Assembly (NCBI GenBank): GCA_018398805.1
Contig: JAGFBZ010000853.1
Location: 374,501 to 438,500, forward strand
DNA length: 64,000 bases
Origin: Hirundichthys speculiger
Taxonomy: Eukaryota; Chordata; Actinopteri; Beloniformes; Exocoetidae
Direction: 5' to 3'
Below are positions 35,961 to 49,254 of this stretch, one piece after another. The first letter of the stretch is position 1. Each line of letters begins with the position of its first letter. Under the pieces are notes generated by a model. It worked only from the letters and a program-made list of their open reading frames with translations. It was not told where the DNA came from and ran no database searches. The position numbers were made by a program, and so were the translations under genes.

Positions 35961-38900
35961 TTTGTTAGTTATGTTTAATGTTTTATGCATAAATATGAGT
36001 TAGGTCAGGCTACATAACTTGCTGTATTTTTTTTATTTCTTCATTGTAGTTGCTTATCAGGAGGAAAGAAGGCAGTTTTACTCTAATATTTAAAGCTTTA
36101 AATTATAATAATAATGATAATAGCATGACATATGCGTGGTTATGGAATCATTAGAGTTCAGAGTTCATGTTTTTTATTCTGTATTTCATACCACAGTCAT
36201 TACTTGATACCAAGTATTTTTAAGTGAAGGCCTCCATTTGGACTTTTAATAGATTTTATATTTGTCAGTCAGTTGAGAAAATAGTCCTGTTCATCAAAAA
36301 TAAAAATAAAAGCATTATTTAGCATAATACTAATATATTTCTTCCATTAAAAGCCATCCATATCCATTTTCAGTGTTAAATTGTGTTCTTCTTGAATACT
36401 CATTGAGAAACTCAGAACAGCCTTTTGTTCATTTACAATCTTAATTATATTTAAACAATTATCAATACGGTGACATCTTTACAGTATTACTTTTAGTTGA
36501 AATGTCATTTAGGCTATCTTGTTGAAGTGTTTTATTTCATTGTTTTTTGTTTTTTTTTTAAACATCTTTACATCCATTTTCAGTCAGGTCATGGTAATCC
36601 TTACAGGTTACATAGCAAGCACCTATATGTTTTTTTTTTTCTTTTGTTACACACCACTCATGGGGCTGGTCTAACTGTAAATCTTAGGTGGACAGCTGTT
36701 GAACTCTGAACAATATGCTGTGAATCAGAGTTAGACATTGTCCGCTGTTGTTCATATGTACTCGACAGGAGGTTTTGCATGTGGTTCGTGTTTTCACGAA
36801 TGAAATTGCCCTTGAGTGTTTTTGCAGAGCGCACAATGTACAGGACATGAGCGTGTTTTTTTTTTTTTGTTTTGTTTTTTTTTCTAAACAGCACATTAAG
36901 GACTGCTGACTAATCCATAATGAGGACTGAGTTTGCACTGACATCAAAAAATAGATGTATTTTAACGTATCAGAAATTTTAGACAAAAGAGTAGATGCAT
37001 AAAAGAGAAGCTGCAATTGTCATCAGCATGCTCATCCACTCAGAGGAAAATCTCAAGTCATTCACCTGCTCTGCTCACACATGAAGTCATTCTGATGGTA
37101 GCTGGAAAATACAGAGACAGCAGGGAATCGTCTGAACAAAGTCCAGTTTCATATAGACATTAGTATTCTCACATGCAGTCCTGCTGGGAAATGTTAAATC
37201 TTTGGGCTGCAGTAGATTTCTCCTGCTTTATAAGAGCCATGTTTGATGATTGACAGCTCTAAAGGAACTAATAGTGAGCTATCGTCTGTCACTTGAGTAC
37301 ATTTCAACTCCAAGATCCAAAGATAAAGTGAACCTTGTTTCTTAGTATGCTTTCTCTCTTGTGAATTTGCGAGCAAAAAACTACTATGATAGCTGCACAT
37401 ATGTCATCCCAGTCTGAACATGATGCTCAAACTTAATGGTGAAGTCGCAGTTAGGAGCAGTTTATCGTGCAACTGTGTATCGTTTTGTTGAAACATGAAC
37501 ATCAGAGAGCAAGAATCCCAGATGGCAGACTTTTTATTATAAAGGGCATGGTGGGTCAAACTAGCTCCGGTACGAGTACCGATTACTGCTGCACATGACA
37601 TTTCTAAAGAAGCACTTTGAAATTATGCCAAACATGAAAAACTTTCCCCTGCTTAGTGGAGCACAGTCCATACAGAGTCAGCAGTGCATGTGGAGGTAAA
37701 CTGTGCACCGTGTTTGTGTTGGCTGCATGACACAGAGGAAGCATATATGACTCTGGTATCAGTGAGCGTTGTGTAAATGCTGAACGTATGCTTACATGTC
37801 ATAAAGTCAAACAAACATTCCAGAGGATAAAAGAATGCAAACATGAAAACAAACTTATTGTGTTAGTGCCTATTAAGCATTCAAGTTTGAAATATGGATA
37901 AACACATGTTCCCTACAGACTTGCCCATATTATCTCGTACTTGTTGTCTACTTGTCTGCCATGCAAAAGAAAAAGCAAAAAGAAAATATACATACCAGTC
38001 TGTGACTTTATGGAGTACCCTGAAGGTCTCACCTTCTCCTTGGGTCCATGCCTCATTACTCGCCTGTTTAAATGAGATGAAGCTCATATGCTCCGCAGTA
38101 AATAAACAAAGTCTGGGAGAGGGGGAAAGGGAACTTAATTGCACTGTCATCCTGCCTTCTTCTGCTCCCAAATCCTGACAAAGTTACTTTATATCAAAGT
38201 TAATAGGTTGGGTAGTTAATGCTAAGAGGATCAGGGGATGCTGTGTCTTCCATCTCTGCTCTTTGTTTCTTTTTTTTTCCACTTTACTTTTGCGTCTATC
38301 AGCTCACAGATGTTGTGGTGCTTGATCAGATGTGACATTTACTGAACTCTGAAAGAAGAGGAAGGACGTAAAGAAGATGGAATGATAAGGAAGAAAAAAC
38401 GTAATGGAGGTAAACAATCACCACTCGGGGTATGATAGCTTTATGTTGGTAAAGACAGGGAGTTAAAAGGAAGTGTCTCATTTTTATATATAAAATGCTA
38501 CCAGTTGGAGTTAGAGATGTCCTTAAGTGACCTTGAGTTATTGATCAGACTGTCAAAGTTGATCTTTATCAGACTGTGGAAAGGTGAGAGTGTTTGTGTG
38601 TGTGCGCAAGTGTATATAGATCGTACACGTGTAGAGATGTGTGGGTAGTCAAAGAAAGAAAGGGATGGAAATAGAAAGAGCAAGTGTTGGGGTAAGCAGG
38701 CAGGTTCAGCTGGACCTCTACTGAAAGGTGGTTCTGAAAAGGGGTTCTGCCCATCATGATGAGTGATGTTAAGAAGCAGAACAGTGAAGGACAGAGGGGT
38801 GGGAGCCAAGTGAGGCAGAAAACCGGAGATGAGGGACAGTTGAAGTGGGAGGAAAAAGAGGTTTTATGGTGGGAATATAATGATAGAGTTGAGTGATTTC

Positions 38901-40499
38901 AAAACAACACAGAGGACAAAATCATGTGGCAGAAACTTGTCTTACTCTTAAATTCAATTCAACCAGTTTTAATGCCTTCAAGATGTTAGTTCTGAATTAT
39001 TTTTATAAACATGTTTTTTTTTTTTTGTGATGTGTGTCTCATATTTGTATTTTTACACAGTGCTACATCTCCCAAAGAAGACGATGAAGTGGGCTAAATC
39101 TCTTGGACTTTTAGCTGTCTGGGGTTGTCTTTGAATCTCGATGGAGCGCTCAACAGATAAACTGAGTCATCCCTTGGCTTGCATGGGGGGAGGGACCAAT
39201 GGTCCAGCAATCTGCCTGTCAGATTCAAACAAGACCGTGATTATTTCTTTTCAGTGCAATCCAATTCTCTAGGTATGGAACCGGGAAATATATGACCTAT
39301 TTTTGTTTTGTTTTATGTTACCCCCCACCCCAACCCTCCTCTTTAGCCTGATATTTAGGTCAGAAGGGGACTGTGTTTTCCAGGCAAAGGCAGAATGATT
39401 ACTGTCCACTTGCTCCCTTGACCCCGATATGTAATTGAAAGCATACAAATGGATTAGCTGGAGAGAGTTCAACGTGATTGGGCCTACTGGGCTCGTATTG
39501 GCCGGTGGATTCGAACCCTCTAATACCACAGATGGGGAAGGTAGTGAGATAGATTTAGGTTCTCGATTAGATAGAAACATGTCAAGACCTGTATTAAAAT
39601 TACCATGTGCTCAGAGGAAAACATGCAGAGAGGCGGGAATAATTACTGCACCTGCCTGCTGGTGGGCTGTAGATTTTAGAGCATACTGTTTAATAACAGC
39701 CTCCTTTATTATTAGACACAATTGAAATATTTTGATGCTCAATTTTGACCACTCTCATCTATCATTCATTATATACTCCCAATTTTATACTGGATACATG
39801 TACTGTATACCATATCTGTGCTGTAAGTTAATTAAGAACTCTAAAATTATATACACCAAGTCTTTGCTGAAGTTATATGTACTGTAATGGAAAATTAACA
39901 TGAAGTTAGAAGTCATTTTTCCTTGAACTGGCCATCATTACCATCACATCCATCAGATTGATCTTTACAGACTCAGGTAACTCTCTCTGTATTTTGGCAG
40001 ATTAATGTATTTTACAATCTAATGTCTGTTCTTAAATATTAGTATCCATACATTTGTCCATACTGGACAATGTATCAACATAGATGAAGTATAGTGACAC
40101 CTCTAGGGGGAAAATCAAGGGATCAACTAAAATGCTCCAGAGAGAAGAGCCCCAGCAACAGTACAAGCTGTCAAAAATGAGCGAGGCTTTGTGACAAAAG
40201 AGTGAATAAAATCTAATTCTTTCCAGGAAACATGGTGTGTAGTTATTATCTCAACCATGGGTTTTCCTGGTCTCCTAATGTCATTTCAGAAATTCTCATG
40301 ACTCATATTGATTTTGTATATAAAAGATGATCAAACCAAGGCCGGTGTAGAAGTGCTTTTAAACGTAATTTTACTGCCAGCCACTGAGGCATGGCTCACT
40401 AAATGCTCTAACTTTAATTTGCACACATTCATAGTGGCTCAACTTTTGTCCCAAAAAAATTTGTTATTGGAAAAAACTAAATGAATAATGCCACAGTAG
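35960..40499. other. Unique sequence, no gene recognised
   Basis: AT-rich in 36000-36600, with T-rich runs near 36630 and 36860. The segment 39390-39720 is repeat-free with balanced composition and may be conserved non-coding DNA. Frames on both strands here lack recognisable domains. Confidence 0.35.
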
Positions 40500-40537
40500 C
40501 TCCTGTTTTCACTCAGTCGATGAGTGGCAAACAGGAG
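40500..40537. other. Compact hairpin with a 15-bp stem
   Basis: ctcctgttt (40500-40508) pairs with aaacaggag (40529-40537). After a 1-by-2 internal loop, cactca (40510-40515) pairs with tgagtg (40521-40526) around the 5-nt loop gtcga. I recognise no known RNA family. Confidence 0.65.
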
Positions 40538-40773
40538 TATCCATTAGCAGGGTTCTTTTTTCTTCTTTTAAACCTTCTCACTGTCCGAAAGAAAGAAATT
40601 AAACTATTCCAGTGCAAGCTTCCGACGCTAAGCTAAGCAGCCATGCTAACCAAGAGTCAGCTACAGGCAGCGCAGCTTGGCTGAAGAAGCCGAGAGCCGT
40701 AGCTGATCATTTCAGGACCCTATCAATGTTGGGACCTGCTGTCAGTTATCCCAGTTGACTGACACATGTGTGT

Positions 40774-40791
40774 GGGGGGGGGGGGGGGGGG
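40774..40791 (+). repeat. Poly-G tract
   Basis: About 18 consecutive G after a short tgtgtg run. Confidence 0.9.
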
Positions 40792-43007
40792 TGGCCAACG
40801 ACCGTCAAGTCCCAGCCGAGTCCCGTTAGTCCTTGTGTCAGGTCCGACAGCACTCGCTTTCCAGTAGCAACACTTGAAATGATGATGCTTGAACAGATTT
40901 GGTCAAAACGAAAAGAAAGGCATATTAATTATCATCCTCAGTGAACCTAAACTAAGCCAGTCAAGCTAAAATAGCTAAGTGTATTTGGTGGGTGTGTTTT
41001 GGCCAGTTTCTCCTTCACTGCCAGTTCTGCTCTTTTTCAACATGGCACTGCTCAGTATGAGGAAAAAGAGGCTTCTCAAGCACTCTGCAGAAAACATATG
41101 GGCGATGTCACGAATTATTCATCCAGGTAAATTTTACAATCAATGGTTTCACCTCAGCTTGGTGTGATCAGTTTTCTCAAAGTCCATCCTCATAACAGAA
41201 AGCATGAGGCTCAAGTTGTAATAATTCAAAAATTCTGCTTTAAGAAATGACTCGAGAAACCGCCTGTCTCCTTCAGGCATCTCTCTCTTCATGATTTTTT
41301 TTTTTTCTTGCAGCACATGTCTCATCCTCACTGACACTGGAAATACTCACAAGGTCATTTTCTGTTAATGTGTTGCTCAGTGTGCTGCAGTTGGCTTGGA
41401 GATGGTTGTTAAAGCACTGACAAGATGACCTTCTCCTTGACTGATGGTGGTCAAGAGGGCCATTACTTTTGAGGTGCTGGACAAGCTGCGAGCAGGCGTT
41501 ACAGTGTGGTCATACCTGGATCCAGGTGGGCTTGTGCATCCCTTAAATTTGATGGTAGGAACATTTTAGTTTCTCAAGGTTATGTGGTTAAAAAAAGTGC
41601 TTGTACGCATGAAAAAGGTACATTTTGGGAGAGATTTTGGAGAAGCAAAAGGAAGAAAAGCTGTGAGATGAGAAAGCATAAGATGGGAAAAGAGAGGGAG
41701 TAAAGAGAAAGGAGAAATGAGAGAAAAGGAGGAGGGAAGGCTAGCTGAGAAGACAAAGAAGAGAGAAAGAGGTTTAGAAAAGAAAAACTGAGCGGAGCAG
41801 CCGTCTCAGAGACTTGCCAGCCCATCAGTGACCTAGATTCTGTGCCTCTCCCTGAATCCTTCTCCCTCATGAATGTTTGATTACCACTCCGACAATAGCA
41901 GTATTTACACCAAACGGTTTCTTTAAATTACAATACAGCTGCAGTGGTGGAGAGAAAAAAAATCCAATTCATTCAAGGCGGAGAAATCATCAGAGAAATT
42001 GGTTTGAGAACTCTCACCAGCCAGCACTGACTGGAGCATCGTCACAGGCACATTCACAGTCACACAGAGAAATAAAATAAAAATAATCAATCTGTAATCG
42101 AGCAGGCATGTCCACACCTCTATTATAGAAACAAAGATCAAGTATTTGATGTGTTGCTAAATTAATTCTGAAGTAAATGATGATTTAAAGAGCTTTTAAT
42201 TTTACAGTGTATATCCCCCTCCTATCTTGCTCACCAAGGTGTGCCTGCCATTCCCTCACTCCCCTAACTCCACCGCATCCCCAAATCCACAACAAGCCAC
42301 ATCTAAATGCATCAGCCATGGCTGCTGATAAACCTCTGCCAGTGTTGCTATAGTAACCAGTTTGGGAAGTAAAGCATGCTGCTACATGTGTGACTGCTGT
42401 GAGAGAGATAGAAAGGAGCCATAGATACCAGACAACAAAATGGCGGCAAGATTAAACAGGATTCTGGGCTAAGCCACATTTATCAGACGAGACAACAAAG
42501 GATGCTGGGAGAGCACAAACACACACATGGTTGTCTCTCTCTGTCTACTTTCTGCTTGCTCCAACACTTTTTCACACATGCACATACAGAATATGTGTGT
42601 GAATGCGAGTATAAATACTCACACACATATACACACACCAGCAGCAGCAGTTAATACCATTCCAGTAACCAGAGGGAACTGGTTCAGAGTCAGTAATCTC
42701 CAAAAAGCCTGGTTTTTGGAAGCTGCATGACATCCGGTTCCAAGTAGAACGAGTCAGACAGCCAGCTCATCAATCATTGTGGCCTGTTTTTTTCACATGG
42801 ATATAGCATGTAGTTTGAAAATTTGTGCCAACAAATTTGCCTGTTATTAAAAAAAGTGAAAAAAAAAAAAACTTTAGAGTGACTCATGTGCCTAAACAAA
42901 TAAATTCAGTAGTTGTTGAGACTGATTTATTCTTTTAAAAATGTTCACAGTTCATTCTCTTAATAAGCTTTATGTCTGCCCGCATTTTTACTTTACCATG
43001 GACCCCT
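40792..43007. other. Unique sequence with a purine-rich tract
   Basis: About 170 bases at 41624-41790 are almost entirely A and G on the plus strand, a potential triplex-forming mirror-type tract. Short AC-rich runs lie near 42520-42640. No gene recognised. Confidence 0.4.
41624..41790 (+). repeat. Polypurine tract
   Basis: Irregular ga, gaa and gga repeats with few interruptions. The minus-strand frame rich in Ser, Leu and Phe across it is a composition artefact. Confidence 0.7.
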
Positions 43008-43035
43008 CCCCAACCCCAACCCCAACCCCAACCCC
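43008..43035 (+). repeat. Short (CCCCAA)n array
   Basis: Four perfect ccccaa hexamers followed by cccc. The unit equals the ciliate telomere repeat and differs from the vertebrate CCCTAA unit by one base. Confidence 0.85.
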
Positions 43036-46000
43036 ATACCTGATCTCTATGGCAGAGGTCTGGTCCCATTACCACCACAGTCTGGCTCCACAGACCGAAT
43101 CATTCTGCCTACCCCATGCACCACAGTTTCCACGGAAACCCTAAGTGTGCATGTGTATGAGCGTGTGCAGTACTGCTGGGGGATTGGTTGCCGGGGGCTA
43201 CATGCTTTCCAATCAAACCTTTCACTGGGATTGTGTATATGTGTGCGTTGCTGAGGGGGGTGGTCTTCAGGAGAAGCAGAGAAAGAGAGAATGGAAGGCA
43301 GAAGGTGCCGCCTGTTGGAGCAGGTTGTGCAGTCCTGTTACGATCATGTTTGGGCATCGAGGTGCACAGCGTAACTGCGGGAAGAACCCTATCACATTGC
43401 CCGCATTTATATTGAATATTTTGATATCCAGACCTGTGTAACACAAGACAGATTTACTTCAGTGAATTAAAGGTGCAGGTACAAACATGGATATATCAAT
43501 TCACGACGGCGTGCCTCATGACCAGCCTGTCCCAGCTGTCAGAAACACACAAACATAGTGACAGCACACTCTGCAGGACAAGCCAGATGAAGAAGAACTG
43601 TAAGCTGTGCAGGTTTAAGAAGCAAGATTGTTCTGAGGGGCTTCAAACATTAACAAGACTGTGGATTCTTCCAACTCACAGAATCGAGGCCAAAGCTTTC
43701 GACCAACAGCCGTTTATTCAGTATATATTCAAATTACTGAACAGAATGAAGAGACACCAGCTGGTACTGTCCTTTTGGTCACCATGCTACTGCAGTTAAG
43801 GACCAGGAGACTGATTACTGATGCACCACAGCTGTGTGAAACAACGTCACCTGAACTGAGGTTCCCTCTCCCCCCTATCTGGTATCTCACACACCGCCTC
43901 AGCAAACACAAAAACAAAAACACAATAAATAAAAGTCTAGTTCAGGAACCTGTTACTGCACTACAAGTTAAGATATTTTCCAAAACAGCATCTTGTGCAG
44001 TCACATTCCTCAGCTGTCAAAAATAAAAGCACATTTAACATAACATCATCCAAAACCATAAAGTGCAGGCTGTGCATTAAATATGTTGGCTTACAGAGTG
44101 CACACATCTGCGTTCAAACGTTGTTTCACAAGTCCCTTACATGAAACTGACGTCAATCAACTACTAAATTGTTTTATGTTGTCTGCATCTGGGGAAAAAA
44201 TAAAGAAAGCACTTGAACACACCACAACAGCTTCATACTATTCAGGGTTGTGGGGCCTCTGGAGCGCATCCCAGCTGATTGGGGAGAGGAAGGGCCTACC
44301 TTGGACAATGGGTCCAAATATCATTTTCCTGGATTATGGATTATTGTTTGCACAAGAAAAAAAAAAACGAATCAAAACAAGGACACAGCAGAATTTGCAT
44401 TCATCAGCAAAGATAGATATTTTTGTGTTCCACTGCTACTTCACATTTTGCGGTGAGATCAGACTGATTGAAGATGACTTGAATCTAATATATTTAAACT
44501 TACACTTTATTTCCGTTGTTTTGTATGTATTTTTGAGACATTCAGCTTCATACATCAGAAAACAACACAAGTAATGCTAAGTAATGTACCAACATGAAAG
44601 TATTCATTAGAGCTTATGTGCTAAGTCAAACAGCCATTCAGAGTAATCTCATTCCTGGTATAACTGATGTGGAAATGGGTTCCAGTAGTTTCAGTAGCAC
44701 CAACAGAGAGGAACACAACTAAAAGATAAGGGAGGGAGATGTTCTCCTATGCCTCTGATTTGTGTCAGAACCTTTAGAATAAAATACAGTTTCAACAACG
44801 TAATTCCAAGATGGCTTTTATGTGTCACTGTGAGACTGATACCGTCACACCGCTGCCATCAGACCCTTTTCATTTAACTTTAAACAGGCTTAAAGTTTAT
44901 TTGAAAGTAATGCCAATTGTTTTAAGCAGCCTGTAGATGTTATTATGATGGTTGGGACTCCATTTGGACTTCATTTGTATGCTGTAGGCCAAGCTTCTGG
45001 AAGCCTCACCAGGATAAACTCTCGTACCGTTCGATCTGCAGGCAGTCTTTAAGACTGAAAGAATTGAGTGGTTGTGGTCTAACTTTGTCCATGGGCCAAT
45101 AACAATGACTGTGTGTCTGAATCTACAGATATCTGTCCCTTTACTCTCGGTCCCTCTCTCTTCTTTATCTGATTCCCATATCAGGAGTTCTGTAGCCATC
45201 AATCTCTCTTCTGTTTGTCTTTCTTTCTCTTTCAACCTTTCCTGCTCTCTTTCTCTCAAGCGCTGTCTCTCTGTGGTCTGCTACCTTTAGATACTGTATC
45301 TTTTCTTAATCTACTCCTGAATTACAGCAGAGCCAACATCCCACAGGAGCGCTTTAGACTGATTCCAGAAGAGAATAGGATAAGGAGCGTGGAACTGAGA
45401 GAATGGACATCACGTAGTGGGGGAAGATGCCATTTACAACAAAAGATGTCCTGATGAGATTATTAATGTCAAAGAAAAAAAGAAAATGACTCTATTGATA
45501 TTCAAGGAAGCCAAAAAAAAAATTATAAAATGGCCCCAAAGGAAAGGCAGCGATAGTCTGTGATAAATGGAATGACAAGGCATATCACATTTTAACTTTC
45601 TGTTTATGTGCAAACCTGACTGCCTCATGAGAAAAGAAACTATTATCAAACTGATGGATGCATGAGACATGACATATGACTACCACGCTCCATATCCCAT
45701 CCTCACAGCTTCTCTGCTGGTGAGATGATGCAGGAGATAATTGCATTGTTTCATAGCATGTATTCTATTCAGTCCATCATAATCAGACACCAAGCACCAT
45801 TTCTCCCTCCCCTGACATTCAGGAAGATCCCGTTACTAGGAGCAACCACGGGAGGATGGTGAGACGGTCATGTTGTGGCAATGCTCTGACATGTCTTATT
45901 TTACCAGACTGAAATGTGTCTATATTTATAGTTCTCACTCTTGTAGGACTCCACAATGCATTAGAGGGTGCTATTAAAATCAACAACCACTCTGTCAGTC

Positions 46001-47190
46001 GTCATAGTAACAAACAGCACTTTTTCACTTCGTATTTCCCCTTTGCCAGTCTAAAGACTTTTTCTTCCACTGCCAATAAAATGACTGCAGTATGATGCCC
46101 ACAATGGAGCAACAAGGATGCACCATGTCACTACCATTTTCCTCCAATCATGGAGTAAGGAGTCAAATGTTTGTTGTCTTGGACTTGTCACAACAGGAAA
46201 AAAAACTTCAGTTATGGCCTCAAATCTCTTAATCTTTTATAATCGTTACTCATACAGCAGGTCTGACACAATTGAATTGGCAGCACTGACAAGTATCAAA
46301 TGTGAGGCAGGAAAGGTGGCTCGGTCTTTTCTCAGAGTCATGCACCGCAGGACATCTTAAATCATTTTGTTTCAGGGTGTTAACAATAGATGTTATACTG
46401 ACTTCACCTCTAGCTGCATCTTCCAGTGGCACACAGTGACCAGGCGTGCCATATGGCTCCACACTCTGGGCCATGGAGTCAAGGAACACCAAATTAATTC
46501 TATGCACTAGAGGATTAAATTGCACATCCTGTCTTCCTCTAAAGCCAGCAAAAGTGTGTCACTTTCTCACAGTTTCCCAGGCTGAGAAGGCTGTTTCTCC
46601 ATCAATACACATGTGCAAATAAAGAAATGACAGTCACAACCAAGTGGTTCTACTTCATATAACATTACTGAACATACTGTAGGTTTTAGGAACTATAATA
46701 GAGCTTTTCTTTGTTTTTTGGACATTAGCTCCTGTTTTGTATAAAGTTAAAAACCAAAGTGAACGCTCATAAAACTCATAAAAAATCAAACCTGCATGTT
46801 TGATTTTGCTTAAAATTCCTGACAGAGGAGACACAAAAACCTGCTCGTGCACATTGGAGGTGACAACACCTAAGGCAGTGTAAACACAAGGTGTGTGTAA
46901 ACAAAAACAGCTGAATGGAGAGACAGCCAATAAGCTCCCTGAATGGATGAGCTCACCCTTCTGAAATCTTTGCAGGACATGTTGGGATCCTGTCCAGTCT
47001 GCCAGAACTAAAGACAAAAAAAGAATAGACAAAGTGTATTTTGTGTTCAGTCCATGTGTGCTTTGCATAATATTTACTAGTGACACATAAGCACACCAAA
47101 AACATGTGAATATAGTTTATTTTATTCAAATGTCACCTTGAAAAAATTTATGAAATTGGTTTGTCACACTGCTCCATAAGAGATGCAAAA
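43036..47190. other. Unique sequence, no gene recognised
   Basis: Long frames occur on both strands at 43109-43799, 44083-44574, 44897-45259, 46250-46525 and 46655-47086, but none carries a motif, signal or splice context that I can identify. No repeat family is evident. Confidence 0.35.
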
Positions 47191-47199
47191 CCAGCAATC

Positions 47200-47900
47200 A
47201 CTAATTCATTTCATTTTATTGATTCATTCCAGACATGTCAAAACAATCTTTTAAAGCATTGACAATTGTAACACTATCGTGAATCTATGTATCTGAAAAT
47301 AAATATAATATATTTCTAAAATAAAATATATAATAATCCATAAATCTATATACACTGACACATGTGCATAACCATAATTTAGAAACATATAGAACCTCTT
47401 GTAAATAAATCTAAATATTAAATGGACATATCACCCCCAAAAAAGAAGAAAAAAAAATAAACAAAATTTATACCCAATGTATACACACACCGATCTATAT
47501 ACATACACATACATACCAATATGTAAAACACATATCTGGTTTAACATGTCTGAAAAGGGGTAGGAAGAAGTAAAACTTATTTAATCCTACCCCTTCTCCA
47601 ATGTTCCATGATTACCCTTAAAATGTATCCGGTTTTTGAGGCCTTATCCTAAATTTTAGTTGTGATTTCATATCCAGATAGACATAGACATTTAACTACA
47701 TACATACATACTGATACACACAGATTCAATACTACAGTACATACTATATATACTTCACCCTGCACAGTCACACACACACACACACAGTGCACCCGAGAGC
47801 ACCCAGATATCTCCCTCATCCCACCATACTGCACTCCAACACCAAACCCACCCGAGCCCAGTCCCCTTGCTGTACCTTTCAAGTTTGAGTTTTCCTCTTC
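47200..47900 (-). mobile_element. Non-LTR-like interspersed repeat, 3' region
   Basis: Read on the minus strand, the sequence ends ...catgtctggaatgaatcaat aaaatgaaatgaa (47245-47205), a tail typical of fish LINE-type elements. It contains a perfect 11-bp hairpin, aaggggtagga (47555-47565) with tcctacccctt (47585-47595), a phrase I recall from repeats in many fish sequences. The rest has embedded (AC)n near 47768-47786 and atac runs. No coding domain found. The left and right limits are approximate. Confidence 0.5.
47768..47786 (+). repeat. (CA)n microsatellite
   Basis: About nine CA units inside the interspersed repeat. Confidence 0.85.
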
Positions 47901-48129
47901 TTTCAGATCACCACCCTCACAGCGTATGCCAACACAGGAAAGAGGAACACAACAACCATATCAGCTCCTTCCATATTTATCTTGTAATACTAGTTTGTAT
48001 TTTTTTTCTTTTCTCTTCTTTTTTGTTGTCAACTTTTTCTTTTATTTATTAGGTGGTCAGCAAACAGAAAAAATGATGATGAAAGTGAGGAGCAAAAGAG
48101 TCAATGGCTGAAAGGATGAGGAAGCCGGG

Positions 48130-48670
48130 CCTGTAGCACTTCTCGCCTCTTTGGTTTTATCCTGGACCCCCGCTAATGGAAACCCACCTACTCTGTACAT
48201 AACCTTTATGGCTGAGGGGTGGAAGGTTTTCAGTTCAGTTATCTTAGGGTCACACCTTTGCTTATTGCAAATGATGCAGTGCTGTTTATTTCACTGAACA
48301 TAGACCAGCAGCAAGTGGAGTGGTTTGCAGCAACGTATAAATCGGCTGGAATAAGAGTCAGTTTTTCTCCAGAGTTTGAGGCCATCGTCCTCAGTCAGAA
48401 AAAGGTGCACTGTCCATTTTGGGTTTGAAAACAAACAGCTGCCCAAAGTGGAAGACTTAAAGTCTCATGGGTAGGGGTCTACTGAAGGAGACCCCTACCC
48501 ATTCACATGCCTTGCAGAGGACGTCTTTTGGACTTGTTTCACCAGAAGGAGGCCTTGAGGCAGGACTCACAGGAGATTATATCTCTTGACTGGCTTGAAG
48601 GCCTTGGTGCCCACTTGGTAGGACTAGATGCAGTTAGCCCCACCCCAAGCTCTTTGCTTTGAAGGAATAT
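48130..48670 (+). pseudogene. RTE-type LINE fragment with internal deletion
   Basis: Plus-strand translation of 48219-48425 reads GFQFSYLRVTPLLIANDAVL, then EWFAATYKSAGIRVSFSPEF and EAIVLSQKKVHCPFWV, which aligns with the RTE RT palm region. The catalytic FADD has become IAND. After a perfect hairpin at 48467-48502 the sequence jumps to the C-terminal tail (QDSQEIISLDWLEGLGAHL, about 48560-48620), so 300 bp or more of the element is missing at that point. The 5' half of the element is absent. Both the loss of the catalytic aspartate and the deletion make it inactive. Confidence 0.75.
48467..48502. other. Perfect 14-bp hairpin at a deletion junction
   Basis: atgggtaggggtct (48467-48480) is followed by an 8-nt loop and its exact reverse complement (48489-48502). 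It sits where the RTE fragment loses its internal part, so it may be a repair product or a fold-back template switch. Confidence 0.8.
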
Positions 48671-49254
48671 TTGATCACTTTTAGGAAACATCACGTTGCT
48701 CTTGCAGCTACCCATTTTTTGTATCACCAAAAATCAGCCAGATTAACTTTGGACTCATGTCCCAGTCATCTCTTGAAACAACTACATATCACTTTACAGC
48801 CCTATCTCACACTATCTTAACAGTGATAAAACTAGTTAACAGAGCTACTGTGGATATCATGACAGAGCTGACTAAAAAACTCAAGAAAGTAATGACAGAA
48901 GAATATTTGTGAGATTGACCAAGCAAGAGATGAAATGAGAGTAAAATTTAGAAACAGTGTCATAAAAACCACTTAACCTCCACTCCTGTACTCTGAAATA
49001 AAACAAGAGATCTTCAAAAAGAAAGGTGGCCCAAGATTGAATATAGACCTGGTTGAATGTGCTTTAAAAAAAAAATCTAAGATGTATTTTCTGCATATAT
49101 ATTAATGGTTATTGCCATAATTTGGCAAAACCTATTAAAGTCAGATTTATATACATTCTAATCTTGCAGAAGATGTTAGTTTTCTTGTACGTGGGTGTGA
49201 GTAAAAGTGAATGTGGCCGTCAGCAGTCCTCCTTAACAGTCTGACCTCACATAT
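48670..49254. other. Unique AT-rich spacer
   Basis: No recognisable element between the RTE fragment and the 3' end of the minus-strand L2-like LINE. Confidence 0.4.

Noticed and set aside
44083..44574. 163-codon plus-strand frame
   Set aside because: No recognisable domain; AT-rich composition and lack of splice context suggest a chance frame.
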